Source: Congeria kusceri (lineage: Eukaryota > Mollusca > Bivalvia > Myida > Dreissenidae). From it: a stretch of 64,000 nucleotides of DNA. Below the pieces are notes generated by a model, which saw only the letters and a program-made list of their open reading frames with translations, had not been told where the DNA came from and did not search any database. This document shows, piece by piece, positions 25,925-36,609 of this stretch (position 1 is the first letter of the stretch; the number at the start of each line of letters is the position of its first letter). The stretch spans positions 71,658,578-71,722,577 of the forward strand of contig CM051029.1 of the NCBI GenBank assembly GCA_027627225.1. Reading direction: 5' to 3'. The position numbers and the translations under genes were made by a program.

Positions 25925-26080
25925 GGACTTCCACGTGCATTCCAGATTACATAACGTGGCCTTCCAAGGGCATTCCAGATAACATAACGTGGCCTTCCAC
26001 GTACATTGCAGATTACATAACGTGGCCTTCCACGTACATTGCAGATAGCGTGGCTCCCACTTGCATTGCCGATGATGAAA
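25925..26080 (-). repeat. 33-bp tandem repeat with an open frame on the minus strand
   Basis: Units begin CTTCCACGT(G/A)CATT and end ATAACGTGGC on the plus strand. There are about three full 33-bp units, one 28-bp unit and a diverged end. Because 33 is a multiple of three, the minus strand reads a repeated GRPRYVI-x-NxR motif. It lies just downstream of the tyrosine recombinase of the DIRS element, but nothing shows that it belongs to it. Confidence 0.75.
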
Positions 26081-26318
26081 TGCATTTCCTGCAGTTAAAC
26101 TAATAACACATTAGGATTGCAATCTATTAAATGCAAAACGTCATAGACACACCAAAATCATTAATCAAATCGTATTAATTAACACCCAGAAATAATTTCC
26201 CATTTTATTACTACGATTGTCACACTATTAAACACTCTTAAAATCACTTTACTTTCACTAATGTACACGGAACTGTCAATTCTCTTTAAACACCAATATA
26301 TTACAAAATAAGACAACA

Positions 26319-27049
26319 TTACAAGTCAAGATTCAAAGAAACTAACATTTTGTCTTTAACAGAGTCCTTAAGATAACCATCTCGTGCAGTCACAGACTTC
26401 CATCTACCATGCCGTTGCCACAGTCTTTCTGGTATCTGATTATTAGCTGAAGTGGAAGCAGCTCCACTCCTAAGTAAATGAAGACTGAATTTTGAAGGAT
26501 CAATACCGAGAAGTGAAACTTTAGACTTAAAAATATATCGAATACTAGAATAGGACAGCGGTCTGTCTATTTCGGAAGCAAGAACATACCACGTTTTGAT
26601 TTACAAAAATTAATTCTCCTTAACAAATAACTTGTTGAACAAGCGTCTATCTCGGCCTTTTAATAATATTTTTCTAAAATGGCAACAGGCCAATAGGGAT
26701 TTCCAGTTTTTGCAATAACAACGCTTTTACCCTCTCTAAGTACATCTGTTTTAGCTTTTTCTACATATATCTCACAATATGTTTCAAATAATTTGATATG
26801 AGACCTTCTAATTGCTAAAGCTTCTGATATGCGAAAAAACCCACCAAACGCTAATAAAAGACAGGTATCCCTTAAATCTCCCAGAGAACAGCCTTCATTA
26901 GCAAACCGATTGATATATAATTTTATCATGTCTGAATTAAGTGGTTCTGTTTTACACACGGGCTTTGACACATTTCTTATACATCCATTGAAGCATAATC
27001 TAAGCCATTCATTTTTGCATGTATTTTCCATATTTCCCATAATATGCAC
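26319..27049 (-). pseudogene. DIRS tyrosine recombinase, broken frame
   Basis: The N-terminal half reads openly from 27049 to 26660 and contains LAFGGFFRISEALAI with the first catalytic Arg. After a stop the protein continues in pieces to a second open stretch (about 26590-26319) with LHLLRSGAAST (His-x-x-Arg box), RHGRWKS (second His) and RDGYLKDS, whose Tyr would be the nucleophile. All catalytic residues of the family are therefore present although the frame is broken by two stops and one frameshift near 26585-26660. It would join circular cDNA into the genome in an active element. Confidence 0.85.
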
Positions 27050-27729
27050 CCAATTAATAACATAAAAAAATACTATTCAAGTTAGACTTGCTACAGTTTT
27101 GATCATTTTTTTATACATGAACCAAATAAAGAGCAATAGTTACTATATCTGCAGGCAGTGTGCAGAAATTCAGCTCTACACACCATGTACTTAACTTCCG
27201 GAATGCTAAGCTGTAGTTTCTAGTGGTAGAATGTTCCCATCCTTTCATACAAGCCTCTTTCACACCTGACAACACTCCTGGAACATGAACGCTCGACTTT
27301 GCACTAACGTCATCCCAAACTTAAGATCTAAACAAATCTGTAATAATTGTAATAATTGTATTAAACAACTAAACTAAATAAATAGTCCTAAGTATATTTC
27401 GCGTCACCAATTTTAACTAAACCATAATATGAATACTACGACATTAATAATTCTGTGAAAGATGGATTTGTTAGAATTGCCGAATTCATTATAATAAATT
27501 ACTATTATATTAATTATGCATAGTATAAATTAACCATTCAGTGTAAACAAACCAACAAACAGTTATGTGAATAATAACAGAAAAAGACCCACGCAAAAAT
27601 CGTGAACCCCGCTCTCATAGACTATACTAGTAAAACAATAAACCAGGGAACATCTCAAAGTAAAAATTGACTGTCATATGCGCCGTAAAATAAACTCGTC
27701 AATCGTCTGCACAATTAAATCTTGCGACT

Positions 27730-28560
27730 AACACTTTGCTAGTAAATCTGTCCGATCCAAAACTGCTGTCTTTGTTCAGCCCTTGCATATAAATTTTTTT
27801 TTGAATCCTGAAAAAGCAATAGTTCAACAATAAACTGTCTAAACGAAGACTGCTTTCCATATAACACAGGAAAAAAGGGACTCGACGGCCAATAAGTGGC
27901 TATCAAAGTTCCTACAGCTTTACACTGCCGCATAAAATTGAGCGTTTAACAAATTAAGTAAACGGGTGAGATAAGCCAATTATTTACATTACTCCCGGTC
28001 ACAGAAAATGCATCCACAGCTTCACAAACAGCGGTCTGATATAACGAATTATATCTAGGTAATTTAGTATTGTACCCGTTAGCAAACCTATCAACATCAT
28101 GAGGCCCGTATAACGAATTAATTTACATGTAATGTAAATCGACTGAAATGCCATAGTCATCGTTGTCTATCATGCGGCTAAGATTATCAGCCATCTGATT
28201 TTTGTCCCTACTGACCCATAACGGCTCTAACGAAATGCCATATTTTGCGCAAATAAGGAAAACATTTTCAGCCACTTTATGTAAGTCGCAAATCATACTA
28301 CCCTAATTTATAATACTGACACTATATGTACTATCGGTTTTCCATACTACCGTTTTGCCCTTTAACTGCTCCTTGAAACAATCAATAGAATAGATAATAG
28401 CTAATAATTCCCTATGAGAAGATTGCCCCTTTCTCAAAATCGGTCCATTGCTTATGAGCAACTGCACCGTCACAATCAACGTCAGCCGCTCCAGCTACGG
28501 CAGACGCATCAGAATAGACTATTACTGTCGGCAAGTAATTCTGAAATAATGCCCTTTCGA
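27730..28560 (-). pseudogene. DIRS RNase H and C-terminal extension, decayed
   Basis: The minus strand reads PTVIVYSDASAVAGAADVD (first catalytic Asp), then RELLAIIYSI-type sequence, VVWKTDSTYSVSIIN, a stop, and LEPLWVSRDKNQMADNLSR with the late Asp. It continues with GPHDVDRFANGYNTKLPRYN and VDAFSV, typical of the region after RNase H in DIRS elements, and with AVGTLIATYWPSSPFFPVL at 27739-27933. Several stops and frame changes interrupt it. Confidence 0.8.
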
Positions 28561-28589
28561 ACGAGGCAGAAAAAACTTTTTCCAAAAGT

Positions 28590-29500
28590 TAAGGTCTGAC
28601 AAACAAGAATAAATATTTAGGCAAGAATCCCAGTTTCGCCTGCTTTCAATAACTCTGATAATTGGCTTAGTTCTAAGCAAGCCAACGTTTCCAAGTACAA
28701 CAGTCATAGATATTATTTTCCCTGCAAGTTGTGCCAATTTACGAGCGAAACTAAACGTAGGAGTAGCCAAGATCTGGTTAATGCATTCTTTAACATTTCT
28801 ATTCGTCTACGCGGAATTTGTAGAACATTATCATGTAGATACCTCACCAATCCCAGCCATTCTAAAATTTGTACGGGTACAAATACTGATTTTTTAAGGT
28901 TAACTATGAAACCGCATTTTATCAACTATCCAGAACAAAGTCTGCATCTTTTTTTGTTGTACTAAATGCGTCGTTAACACCCAAGACATCATCTAGAAAA
29001 ACTAGAATTCTAAAACAGACTACTGAAAAAACAAAATATTTTAACTTTACTTAATACCGCCATGAGAAACCGAAATATTTATGATGTGAGAAAAATGGTG
29101 ATAACCACTGGTTACCGTGAAGTCGAATTTGAACATAAAACCTCCTGGAGTTGCATATTCGAGAGCAAATTTGTAATCTTCAAATTTTATTTTTTCCTTT
29201 TTAACGAAATTATTTAAAACGCTTAGATCTAAAATCAAACGGTGTTTGCCTGACGACTGATTTGTAGCTACTGATAAGGGGTTTACATTGTGTGGTTTAA
29301 ATGAAACCTCATATACACATTTTTTATCTAACAAACCGCTAATAGTAGACTCAACGAACTCCGAATTATTTAATGCTGAAGCATTGTTTTCATTTCAAAC
29401 ATTGGTGGCTCATGCATAAAGGGAATAACGTATCCTTCTTTAATAACGGACAATATTTCCTGATTAGCATTCAGTTGTTTTCCCCGAATTCGTAACACTT
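28590..29500 (-). pseudogene. DIRS reverse transcriptase, decayed with internal deletion
   Basis: The minus strand shows ANQEILSVIKEGYVIPFMHE, a frame change, then VNPLSVATNQSSGKHRLILD, LEYATPGGFMFKFDF and SGYHH, another frame change with HHKYFGFSW and KYFVFSV, and then the catalytic box VFLDDVLGVN. The stretch of about 60 residues normally found between the YFVF and YLDD motifs is missing. The protein ends with FIVNLKKSVFVPVQILEWLG. At least three lesions rule out activity. Confidence 0.85.
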
Positions 29501-29647
29501 CTGAAGTCTACCTTTAACGGAATGCTCTGTAACTGTAACACTTTCCTCCAAAATTGTACAATAAGTATCTCTCAAATCTGACTGTGAAAAATAATCTATC
29601 GTATCAATAAAAATCATTTATCAAAGTCCTCACATGGTAAATCAGCG

Positions 29648-29860
29648 TTACTGTTTTTCTGGCTTGGCAACGGCTTGCTCACTGGCGACTGTTCCGGGGA
29701 GGGCGTCTCTCTGGCCCAAGGGTCCACTTCCGGCCTGTAAATGTGCGGCACATCCAGAGGCGAAATGACTCGTTGCGCCGCAGGCGTAGAAGACGACGTC
29801 TCTAGTCTGGGCTTGTCCCATGAATCGGTCGTTTCCCTTGCGTATATGTGCTCGAAAAGG
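29648..29860 (-). pseudogene. DIRS gag, distal exon with a damaged zinc knuckle
   Basis: Reads from 29860 to the stop at 29648-29650 in the frame PFRAHIRKGNDRFMGQAQ. The stretch YACGATSHFASGC looks like a CCHC zinc knuckle that has lost its first Cys. It starts right after TTGTTCATAG, a plausible 3' splice site on the minus strand, and its phase (0) fits the donor at 34588. Another frame is also open here (29922-29614), but the knuckle supports the one given. Confidence 0.6.
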
Positions 29861-31825
29861 CTATGAACAAGCAATATTAAATAAATCGATACATTCGATA
29901 TATAATATAACCAGCAACGCACTTTTTCGTCAAAATGACATACCTGGTCAAAATTTAGTTATTTACATTTTCGTGTAAGCAAACATGTGTAGTCTCAGAT
30001 GATATGCTTTATTGTACTCATTGAGAACTATTTATGCGATTTTAAGCTTCTTTTGTGGGTCACCATAACATCAATTTTCAAGCTTTTCTATCATTTATTC
30101 ATTATTATAGTGTTTTATGCCACATTCACATTCAAAACAAACACTCTAAATGTTACTCCTAATGTATATAATTTTATTGCTGTAATCTTACCTCATTCTT
30201 TTGACTTTGGCTTATACCTCTACATTTGATGATCTGGTTGCTATGGCAACAAATGCTGTTATACAATGAATTACGACCATTATTCTGTAGAAAAGTCCGT
30301 TAAGCCATATTTTTCAAATTAAAATAGATTTATAGAATCATGTTTACCTTTTGTTAACCTTTGCATGAGCACTTCATAATTTAAAAAAATGCTTTAACAC
30401 TATCGGTAACTTAAAATGAATGATTTACGAGACCTAAAATGACACATTTACAGTAGACCATTTCAGTTATTTCTTGTTTAACATTGTTAAGGTAGAAAGA
30501 TTAAAATTGCATGTTATTGTGAACAAATAACAAAAGAAACTTGTATTTAAAATTATATTACATAATATCATTTGATATAGGTATAGTTTATAGAATTTAA
30601 ATAAAGGCATAATTATGTTACCATGGCAAACATTATCAAATAATGACAAAAAAAGAAAAAAACTAGCTCTAATGAACATTGGTGATTAAGATTTAAATGG
30701 TATATATTGAGTAATCTTTCTTTGCTGCATGTTAATAACAAAATAGCTTAACGATTTTGTGAAGACTGGAATGATATTACAACATATGTATTATACAAAA
30801 ACTATACTGTTTATTGTCTACACTTTACACTGTTGTAATCAAAAATACCGGTAGGTGACATGTACATGCAGACTGTTTTACTATTTAACAAAAAACATTG
30901 CACATTTTCTTTATACTTGGTTCAATAGTTGCTATACATTATTCACATAATAATAATAATGATACTTCTAGTCAAAAGATTAATTCATACAATCAAAGCT
31001 ACAACCATTGGTTTCCAATGAAACTACATAACTTACTACTTGCAGTACATATGACCTAACAGCAAATGACTCCAAAAAGCATCTTGTGTTGCAATATAAA
31101 TGGTCTTAAAATAAATGTTGCAGTTAAATATAAAAATGGATTAAAGGCATATATTTTTTTATAAAAACCTGTGTAACTTATTATTATAATGCTGCTTGTA
31201 AATAGACGAATGCAACAAAAAGAGAAATTGATGTATTCCAAGGTTTTCATCGCTTTTGAAATGAAATGTACCCATTACATATCAGATTTGGAATTTTCAC
31301 ATTATGAAATATTGCTCATTGGAAAAAATTGCAATGGACATTTAATTGATTTAACTAGTGAAATCAATGATAAGTATAACGCAGTATTTAAATTGATATA
31401 AACATACAAGTCATGTCATCATGTACAACCTAAATTCACATCTCCTATGTTTTTAGAATATTGTCACTGCAGTTTTATTTTAATATTTTCCACTTGGGAA
31501 AAATACACCATCCATTGTTTGATAGGGAATCATATTGGCTCCTTTTACAGGTCCTATGAAAGACTGAATATCACTTGCAATTCTTTCTTAAATAGTTCTG
31601 AAAATATTATATCAAATGCCAATGTCCACTTTTTAATACTTTGAGGGCCCCTTACAAACAATGTTCAGCTGAACAAAGAAGACATATAACAGTAGTCATT
31701 TTTCCAAGGTGATGGCACTGTCCTGAGCATGCAGTTGACTGACCAGTCAATCAATTAGTTATGCAGTCATCAATAAAATGAAGCTGTGATGAAGCTGGTA
31801 AATCTTTCAGATTTTCAGCATCATG

Positions 31826-33551
31826 TCATCTGTTTTCTTCCATGGGATCTGTGTAATGTAACATAAATTGTTTTTAATAAACCTAATATAAACCAACATT
31901 AATACTAAGTTATTTGTTTTGTTTTTAATTTGTGTGTTTTAAAATACAATATGGTGTAAAAGTTGTGCAATTAATACACCTACATTTACATATAACAGAA
32001 ACAAATTATACAAGAATACCTTCCACAGTCCAAAATGCCAGTGAGGGGAGAATTTGGTATGGCCTGTATCTATCATGTTGAGGGTCAGTTCCTAATGTTT
32101 CATAACTCTCCACATACCTAAAACAGTATTCAAGTTAATAATGAATCATGATAATGGTTTGATGTAATGAACTAGACAGCTCATTACAACAACAACAACA
32201 TGTGTTTAGCGATAAAGTTTACAAAAGATTCTAGACTACAATATACAGCTAATCAAGACAATTTTGTATTGTTGTTTTTTGTCACATACAAATGTCATTG
32301 AATTCATTTCTTCAAAGATCTCTCTGAATTCAGTATTTCATTTCTGTTCAATACTTTTTGTTTCAGTAAAATAGTAATTTCAACTTAATACATACTTTAA
32401 ATTAGTTTGCCAAGACTTGTACATAAATTACAAATGGAATCAATTAAACGCTTTAATTTGGTTTGGTTTTCACATGCACAAGGAATCTCAAATTAATTTT
32501 CGCTAGTATGCATAACCAAAGGGTATATTCTGTCCAGGCATTTATCCATATGAAGCACTGACCAAGTCAACTCAAAGGTGTGCTGACTGTATGTGGGGAT
32601 GGGGTGGAGATCCTTCCCAGCATTATTAGTGTTGCAAATCTTAAATAATAAATAGACTAATGCATTAACAAATAGTAAACATGTTTACTAACTCAAGTGC
32701 ATTAAAACAATTATGTTTCCTATAAAATTTGAGACACAAACCAAACTGTTTCAATTAACTAATGCACATGACAGTAATAATAAACGAGGTTCATTTGAAC
32801 CATAGTGTAGAGAAAACCAGCGAAATAAATAAAAACATTAAAGACATTATATTATGCCAGTCCACAACATGTGTTAATGTCTATCTTATGCATTTGTTGG
32901 AAACTTCTTGCTGAGATTTATACAATTGCAACATTACACAGAATTGTTTGCTTAGTCGGTAAATAAACATTCATAAGGGACACTTTAATAGAAATATCAT
33001 CATCATCATCATAACCACCATCAGCTTCATGATCAATACAGTAATGTATACATTATCATTTTCATCATCATTATCATCATCATCATCATCACACATCATA
33101 ATTATCATCATGATCCACCTCAAGCCTTCATGGCAATCATAGCATTATTAAATATGTTGTCAAACTAATTATGTGTACCTTAATTAAGTTTGATACGAGT
33201 TCTGGCTAAAAGACAAATACATATGAAAATGGAGGACAGAACTGATATTTTATTTGTAATCGGTTTATGTGTGATTTTTTTGTTTTCATTACAGACGAAC
33301 TGTCAAAATTCTGCTTCCATTAATTATTATACACTTCCGGGTCGAATTTTCGTACATAATAAATCAATATTGGTGTTTACTTTGTGTGACTGTATAAGAG
33401 GAGTTAAGAAAGTAATTAAGTATGTAGTAATACCTTTGACAGTTGCATAGCCTCTTCCTTCTAATCGTGCGAGAATATTTTTCCAAATAGGCAAAACACG
33501 TTTTAAAACCGTATCTCTCAAACTGGCGTGTGCAACCCAAAGGTCAGATAT
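31826..33551 (-). CDS. Candidate multi-exon gene of unknown function (3' part), minus strand
   Basis: Three exon-like segments on the minus strand. 33434-33551 reads SISDLWVAHASLRDTVLKRV then PIWKNILARLEGRGY and ends at AAAG with a GTATTA donor. 32020-32117 follows a TTTTAG acceptor, reads YVESYETLGTDPQHDRYRPY then ILPSLAFWTVE and ends in a GTATTC donor. The last segment after ACACAG (31848) adds DPMEENR and a stop at 31826-31828. The second and third join in frame (phase 1). The first does not join the second directly, so at least one exon, perhaps near 32320-32350, would be missing. The residues look protein-like but I do not recognise a family. This is a hypothesis, not a firm gene. Confidence 0.35.
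32998..33115. repeat. ATC/CAT trinucleotide microsatellite, interrupted
   Basis: Runs of ATC repeats near 32998-33022 and 33060-33092 with interruptions. Non-coding context. Confidence 0.85.
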
Positions 33552-34588
33552 GGATTTTTTTTTTGTTTAAATTTGGGGTGAAGGTCGTGACATCAGAACC
33601 CTAACTATGTTAGATACATGCTCAGAACGAAATATTATCCCTTATTTTTCCAAACATTTTAAGTAGATACAAATTAATTTCAATGATTATATTTGAAAAC
33701 ACAACACATTACACGTGAATTTTGCAAGCATTTTTCCAACATTGACGTGAACGTCATTTGGAAGAAAAGTCGCACGGCCAGCCACAGTTATAATCAACAA
33801 AACCATATATTGTTACTTTCAGTGCAAAACATCGAAGTGATACCTAAGGTATCTATCTTAAAGCGTGTATATAGAAATGCGTAATACTGTATCAATAACA
33901 AATCAAATTAATAAAATAGTCGGTAAAATGCCAGTGAAAACCGAAGAAAACTGTCAATGTTAACCTTTATTTTCCAATACAGGCGATCTCAGCGTATTGT
34001 AAAATAAGAATCTAACCATTCTCCTTTTTTCTGTAACCGATTTGTAATCCATCATGACTAAACAAATTTACCCCGACTATACTTCTATACGCGTCAAACA
34101 CATTTAATGTCCTAGTTTCAGGTGAAAGGTATGTTAATCTCAATCATTATTTTTCCATGGAGAAATCTCATTGTAGTCAGTGAAGCGTTTCGAGGGTTGT
34201 CTAAAAACCTATACTAGTATTAAAAATTGAATACATGTAATGGTACAATAAACTGACAAAACAGTAATTTTAAACAAAGTACCATGGGTTTTCAATATAA
34301 ATTAAACTCTAAATGGTCAGAAATTTACAAAGTGATTTTATTTCATAAATTGTTGAATTAATTATATAGTTCAAACTACAAATACTGTACAACATGTTTC
34401 ATAGACGGCCCTCAAAATGTCCTTTCCAGTTGATATTACTGTCATAAATACACTTATTCGTGGAAGCATGGTAATTGAGAAAATCGACACAATGTTTTGT
34501 AAATAGAGCGACATTTGTCTTAAATAATCCCGTAGGCATGTAAACATAAGGGAACGTTTCAAAACCATGAACTTAAATAACAACATAC

Positions 34589-35144
34589 CTTTTCAATACT
34601 TGTACCTGAACGGAGTGTTGGGAGGTGCAATGCTGTCGCTGCGGTGAGGGCTGGCTGGGGTTTCTGCCGCTTTCTTAGTCTTTTAAATTCTAGAACGGGC
34701 CCGTTCCTCCGCGAGTCTAATTCTCTTATCGTCCTCGGAGTCGGACACCACGTCAATTCGCTCGTTTTCCGCTATGGTGGCCCATCCGGCGGAAGAGGAA
34801 TCTGCTATTCTTATAAGCTTGTTGCGGTGCTTTAGCTTGCGTACCGCCTCGTCTACGTACTCGTTGATTTTAGGAGCATTCCTAAACTGAATTGCTTTCG
34901 AAGCCTCTTCTAAAAGTTCCAGAATTTCTTCATTGAAATGAAATTGTTTCTTGTTAGAAATATTTTTGAAAGTTACTACATTGTCTACTCTCACCTTCAT
35001 TTTTACATTTTCGACAGCCCATTCCTGGTCCTCCTGGTCCTCCTTCACGTCCCGCTTTAAGTCCTTAAATGTGGTATCAAAATATTGTTTCAATTCATCC
35101 ACGACTTTACTTTTTAACTCGTTTGATTCTTCTTGCTCTGACAT
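34589..35144 (-). pseudogene. DIRS gag-like protein, proximal exon
   Basis: Starts at the ATG at 35144 (MSEQEESNELKSKVV). It has an acidic coiled-coil-like N-terminus, then FKNISNKKQFHFNEEILELL, KHRNKLIRIADSSSAGWAT and a DSEDDKRIRLAEERARSR end. This pattern (NKKQF-x-FN, KLIRxAD-x-S-x-x-GWAT, DDEKR) is what I know from DIRS-type gag proteins. The first frame stops at 34683; the continuing sequence RLRKRQKPQPALTAA is in another frame and runs to the splice-donor-like site at 34588. One frameshift is therefore needed. Confidence 0.7.
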
Positions 35145-36448
35145 TGTAATGTGCTGCCAATAAAGACCTCGAATGGCGGTTTACACCCAGTCCACCTTTA
35201 TATACCAAGCCAAAATCACCACTTTCACGTGCTGAAAGAGCGCCAAAACAGATAACCGGTAGAACTACACTTTCGCACAAAAAATAGTACCAAAACAATT
35301 TGTGAAACGTAAATAATTTTATTTGTTTTCTACGATTATTTTTTATGCTGATTTTTAGTTTTGTTAGTTGTGTGGGTGTTTGCATTTTCTTGTTATTGTT
35401 CTATTGTAGAACTTTTGTTGTGTTGTTTTTGTAGTCTGTTTATATTGTTTAGATTTTTATACCGTCATTACATATACATTTATCCTGCTACTAACCCAGA
35501 CAGTGACCTAATAAAGCGGTGACCGTATAAACTTGTTGATATCCGGCAGTAGATCACGTGACTGTGATATACCGTCAATAGGTATTCCTACACCCCGGAT
35601 AACAAGATTGTCGAGAATGACACAGCATAAAGTCTACTTACCAGAGATTTTCATCGATACAAACTTTGTGTTGTCTAGTTTAACAGAGTTAACGACAAAT
35701 GAGTTGTTTGTCCTCACATTCCATTTGACTGGTTAACAACAACTTCTTTCCAGTTCCATTCCATTTTTCAACACACTTGAATCTGATGCAAGCGGGTTAT
35801 TCTTTGTGGATATACAAAGAAATAACCTTTTATATTAATTTCCAATGAAAAGAAATGAAAAAAAGTTATCAGATTTTAACGTAGAACTAAACATTTTATG
35901 ATTTATTTCACTTTCGGTTACACTGTCCTCCACGCACAACTATCCGAGTAAATCGTAGAAAATTGAAAAGGGATCAATCTCACCGTTTCCATTCGACGCA
36001 AATACTCCATACACTTTTTATCTGAATGCTATTGCATAATATAATCCATCCAAAAAACAGAAACACTAAATATTTATTCCGATTGCATGTATTTTAAACT
36101 GCAAAACACTTTCGTTCTGGTTTGACTACAGTGTGTAAACTTACAACTCAAAATGAATGACGTAGTTGGTGTGACGTAATATAACTCTTTAAAAACCAAT
36201 ATAATCTGGTTTAAAACAACAGCAGATTTACTACGTCATGTTCGTGTCGTATTGACATCAGCAAATAAGATTTATTAGTATTTTACTTTTGCTTTTTGAA
36301 AAAGGTGATTAAGAAATAGAGAACTATTTTTTCCGGGTAGTATGCATTCATGCAAGCGAGTTATTAGGTCGAGGCCCGTCTAGAATATTTTTTTTTAGTT
36401 TAAAACTTTAGTGTTTGGTGTTTTTAAATTTATTTGAATAGAAATCAG
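35145..36448. other. DIRS 5' flank and unique sequence
   Basis: Should contain the 5' terminal region of the DIRS element on the minus strand. No clear inverted repeat was found. The 35474-35596 repeat lies inside. Confidence 0.4.
35474..35596 (+). repeat. Near-identical repeat shared with 43131-43246, copy 1
   Basis: About 115 bases match almost exactly in the same orientation, from TTATCCTGCTACTAACCCA through CAGTGACCTAATAAAGCGG to ATAGGTATTCCTAC. It lies about 330 bases upstream of the DIRS gag start, so it might be a DIRS terminal piece; the other copy would then be a solo relic. No coding. Confidence 0.8.
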
Positions 36449-36609
36449 GATAAATAGAATACACGGTAGGTGCCGGGAAGGAGAAAGTTTATCCGGTTCG
36501 GCCCGAAAACACAAATAGGGCTTTCCAACGCTCGCCCTATTTTCATTTTCTAAGCCTCACCGGATAAACTTTCTCCATCCCGGCACCAACCATGTATTCT
36601 CTATTTATC
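36449..36609. mobile_element. Palindromic MITE with long terminal inverted repeats
   Basis: The left arm (GATAAATAGAATACACGGT, then GGTGCCGGGAAGGAGAAAGT) is the near-complement of the right arm (ACTTTCTCCATCCCGGCACC, then ATGTATTCTCTATTTATC). The arms run nearly to the centre, with an inner AATAGGGC/GCCCTATT pair. 161 bases, no coding capacity. It would fold into one hairpin. Confidence 0.8.

Larger units (their letters stand above)
29861..34588 (-). other. 4.7 kb gap or intron between the two gag parts
   Basis: On the minus strand the gag reading frame stops at AAAAG followed by GTATGT (34583-34588) and resumes after TTCATAG (29861-29867), both in phase 0. The gap can be read as an intron. 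It is much longer than needed and contains a microsatellite and exon-like segments on the same strand (31826-33551). Either a short DIRS intron was enlarged by insertions, or the two gag parts were separated by other rearrangement. I see no transposon ORFs in it. Confidence 0.5.
26319..35144 (-). mobile_element. Decayed DIRS-type retrotransposon
   Basis: On the minus strand the order is gag (35144-34589 and 29860-29648), reverse transcriptase (about 29500-28590), RNase H with its C-terminal extension (about 28560-27730) and tyrosine recombinase (27049-26319). This order, and a tyrosine recombinase instead of a DDE integrase, define the DIRS group. Every domain has frameshifts or stops. I could not find the inverted terminal repeats or internal complementary region, so the outer limits are those of the coding parts only. 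The gag gap from 29861 to 34588 is discussed in its own entry. Confidence 0.85.
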
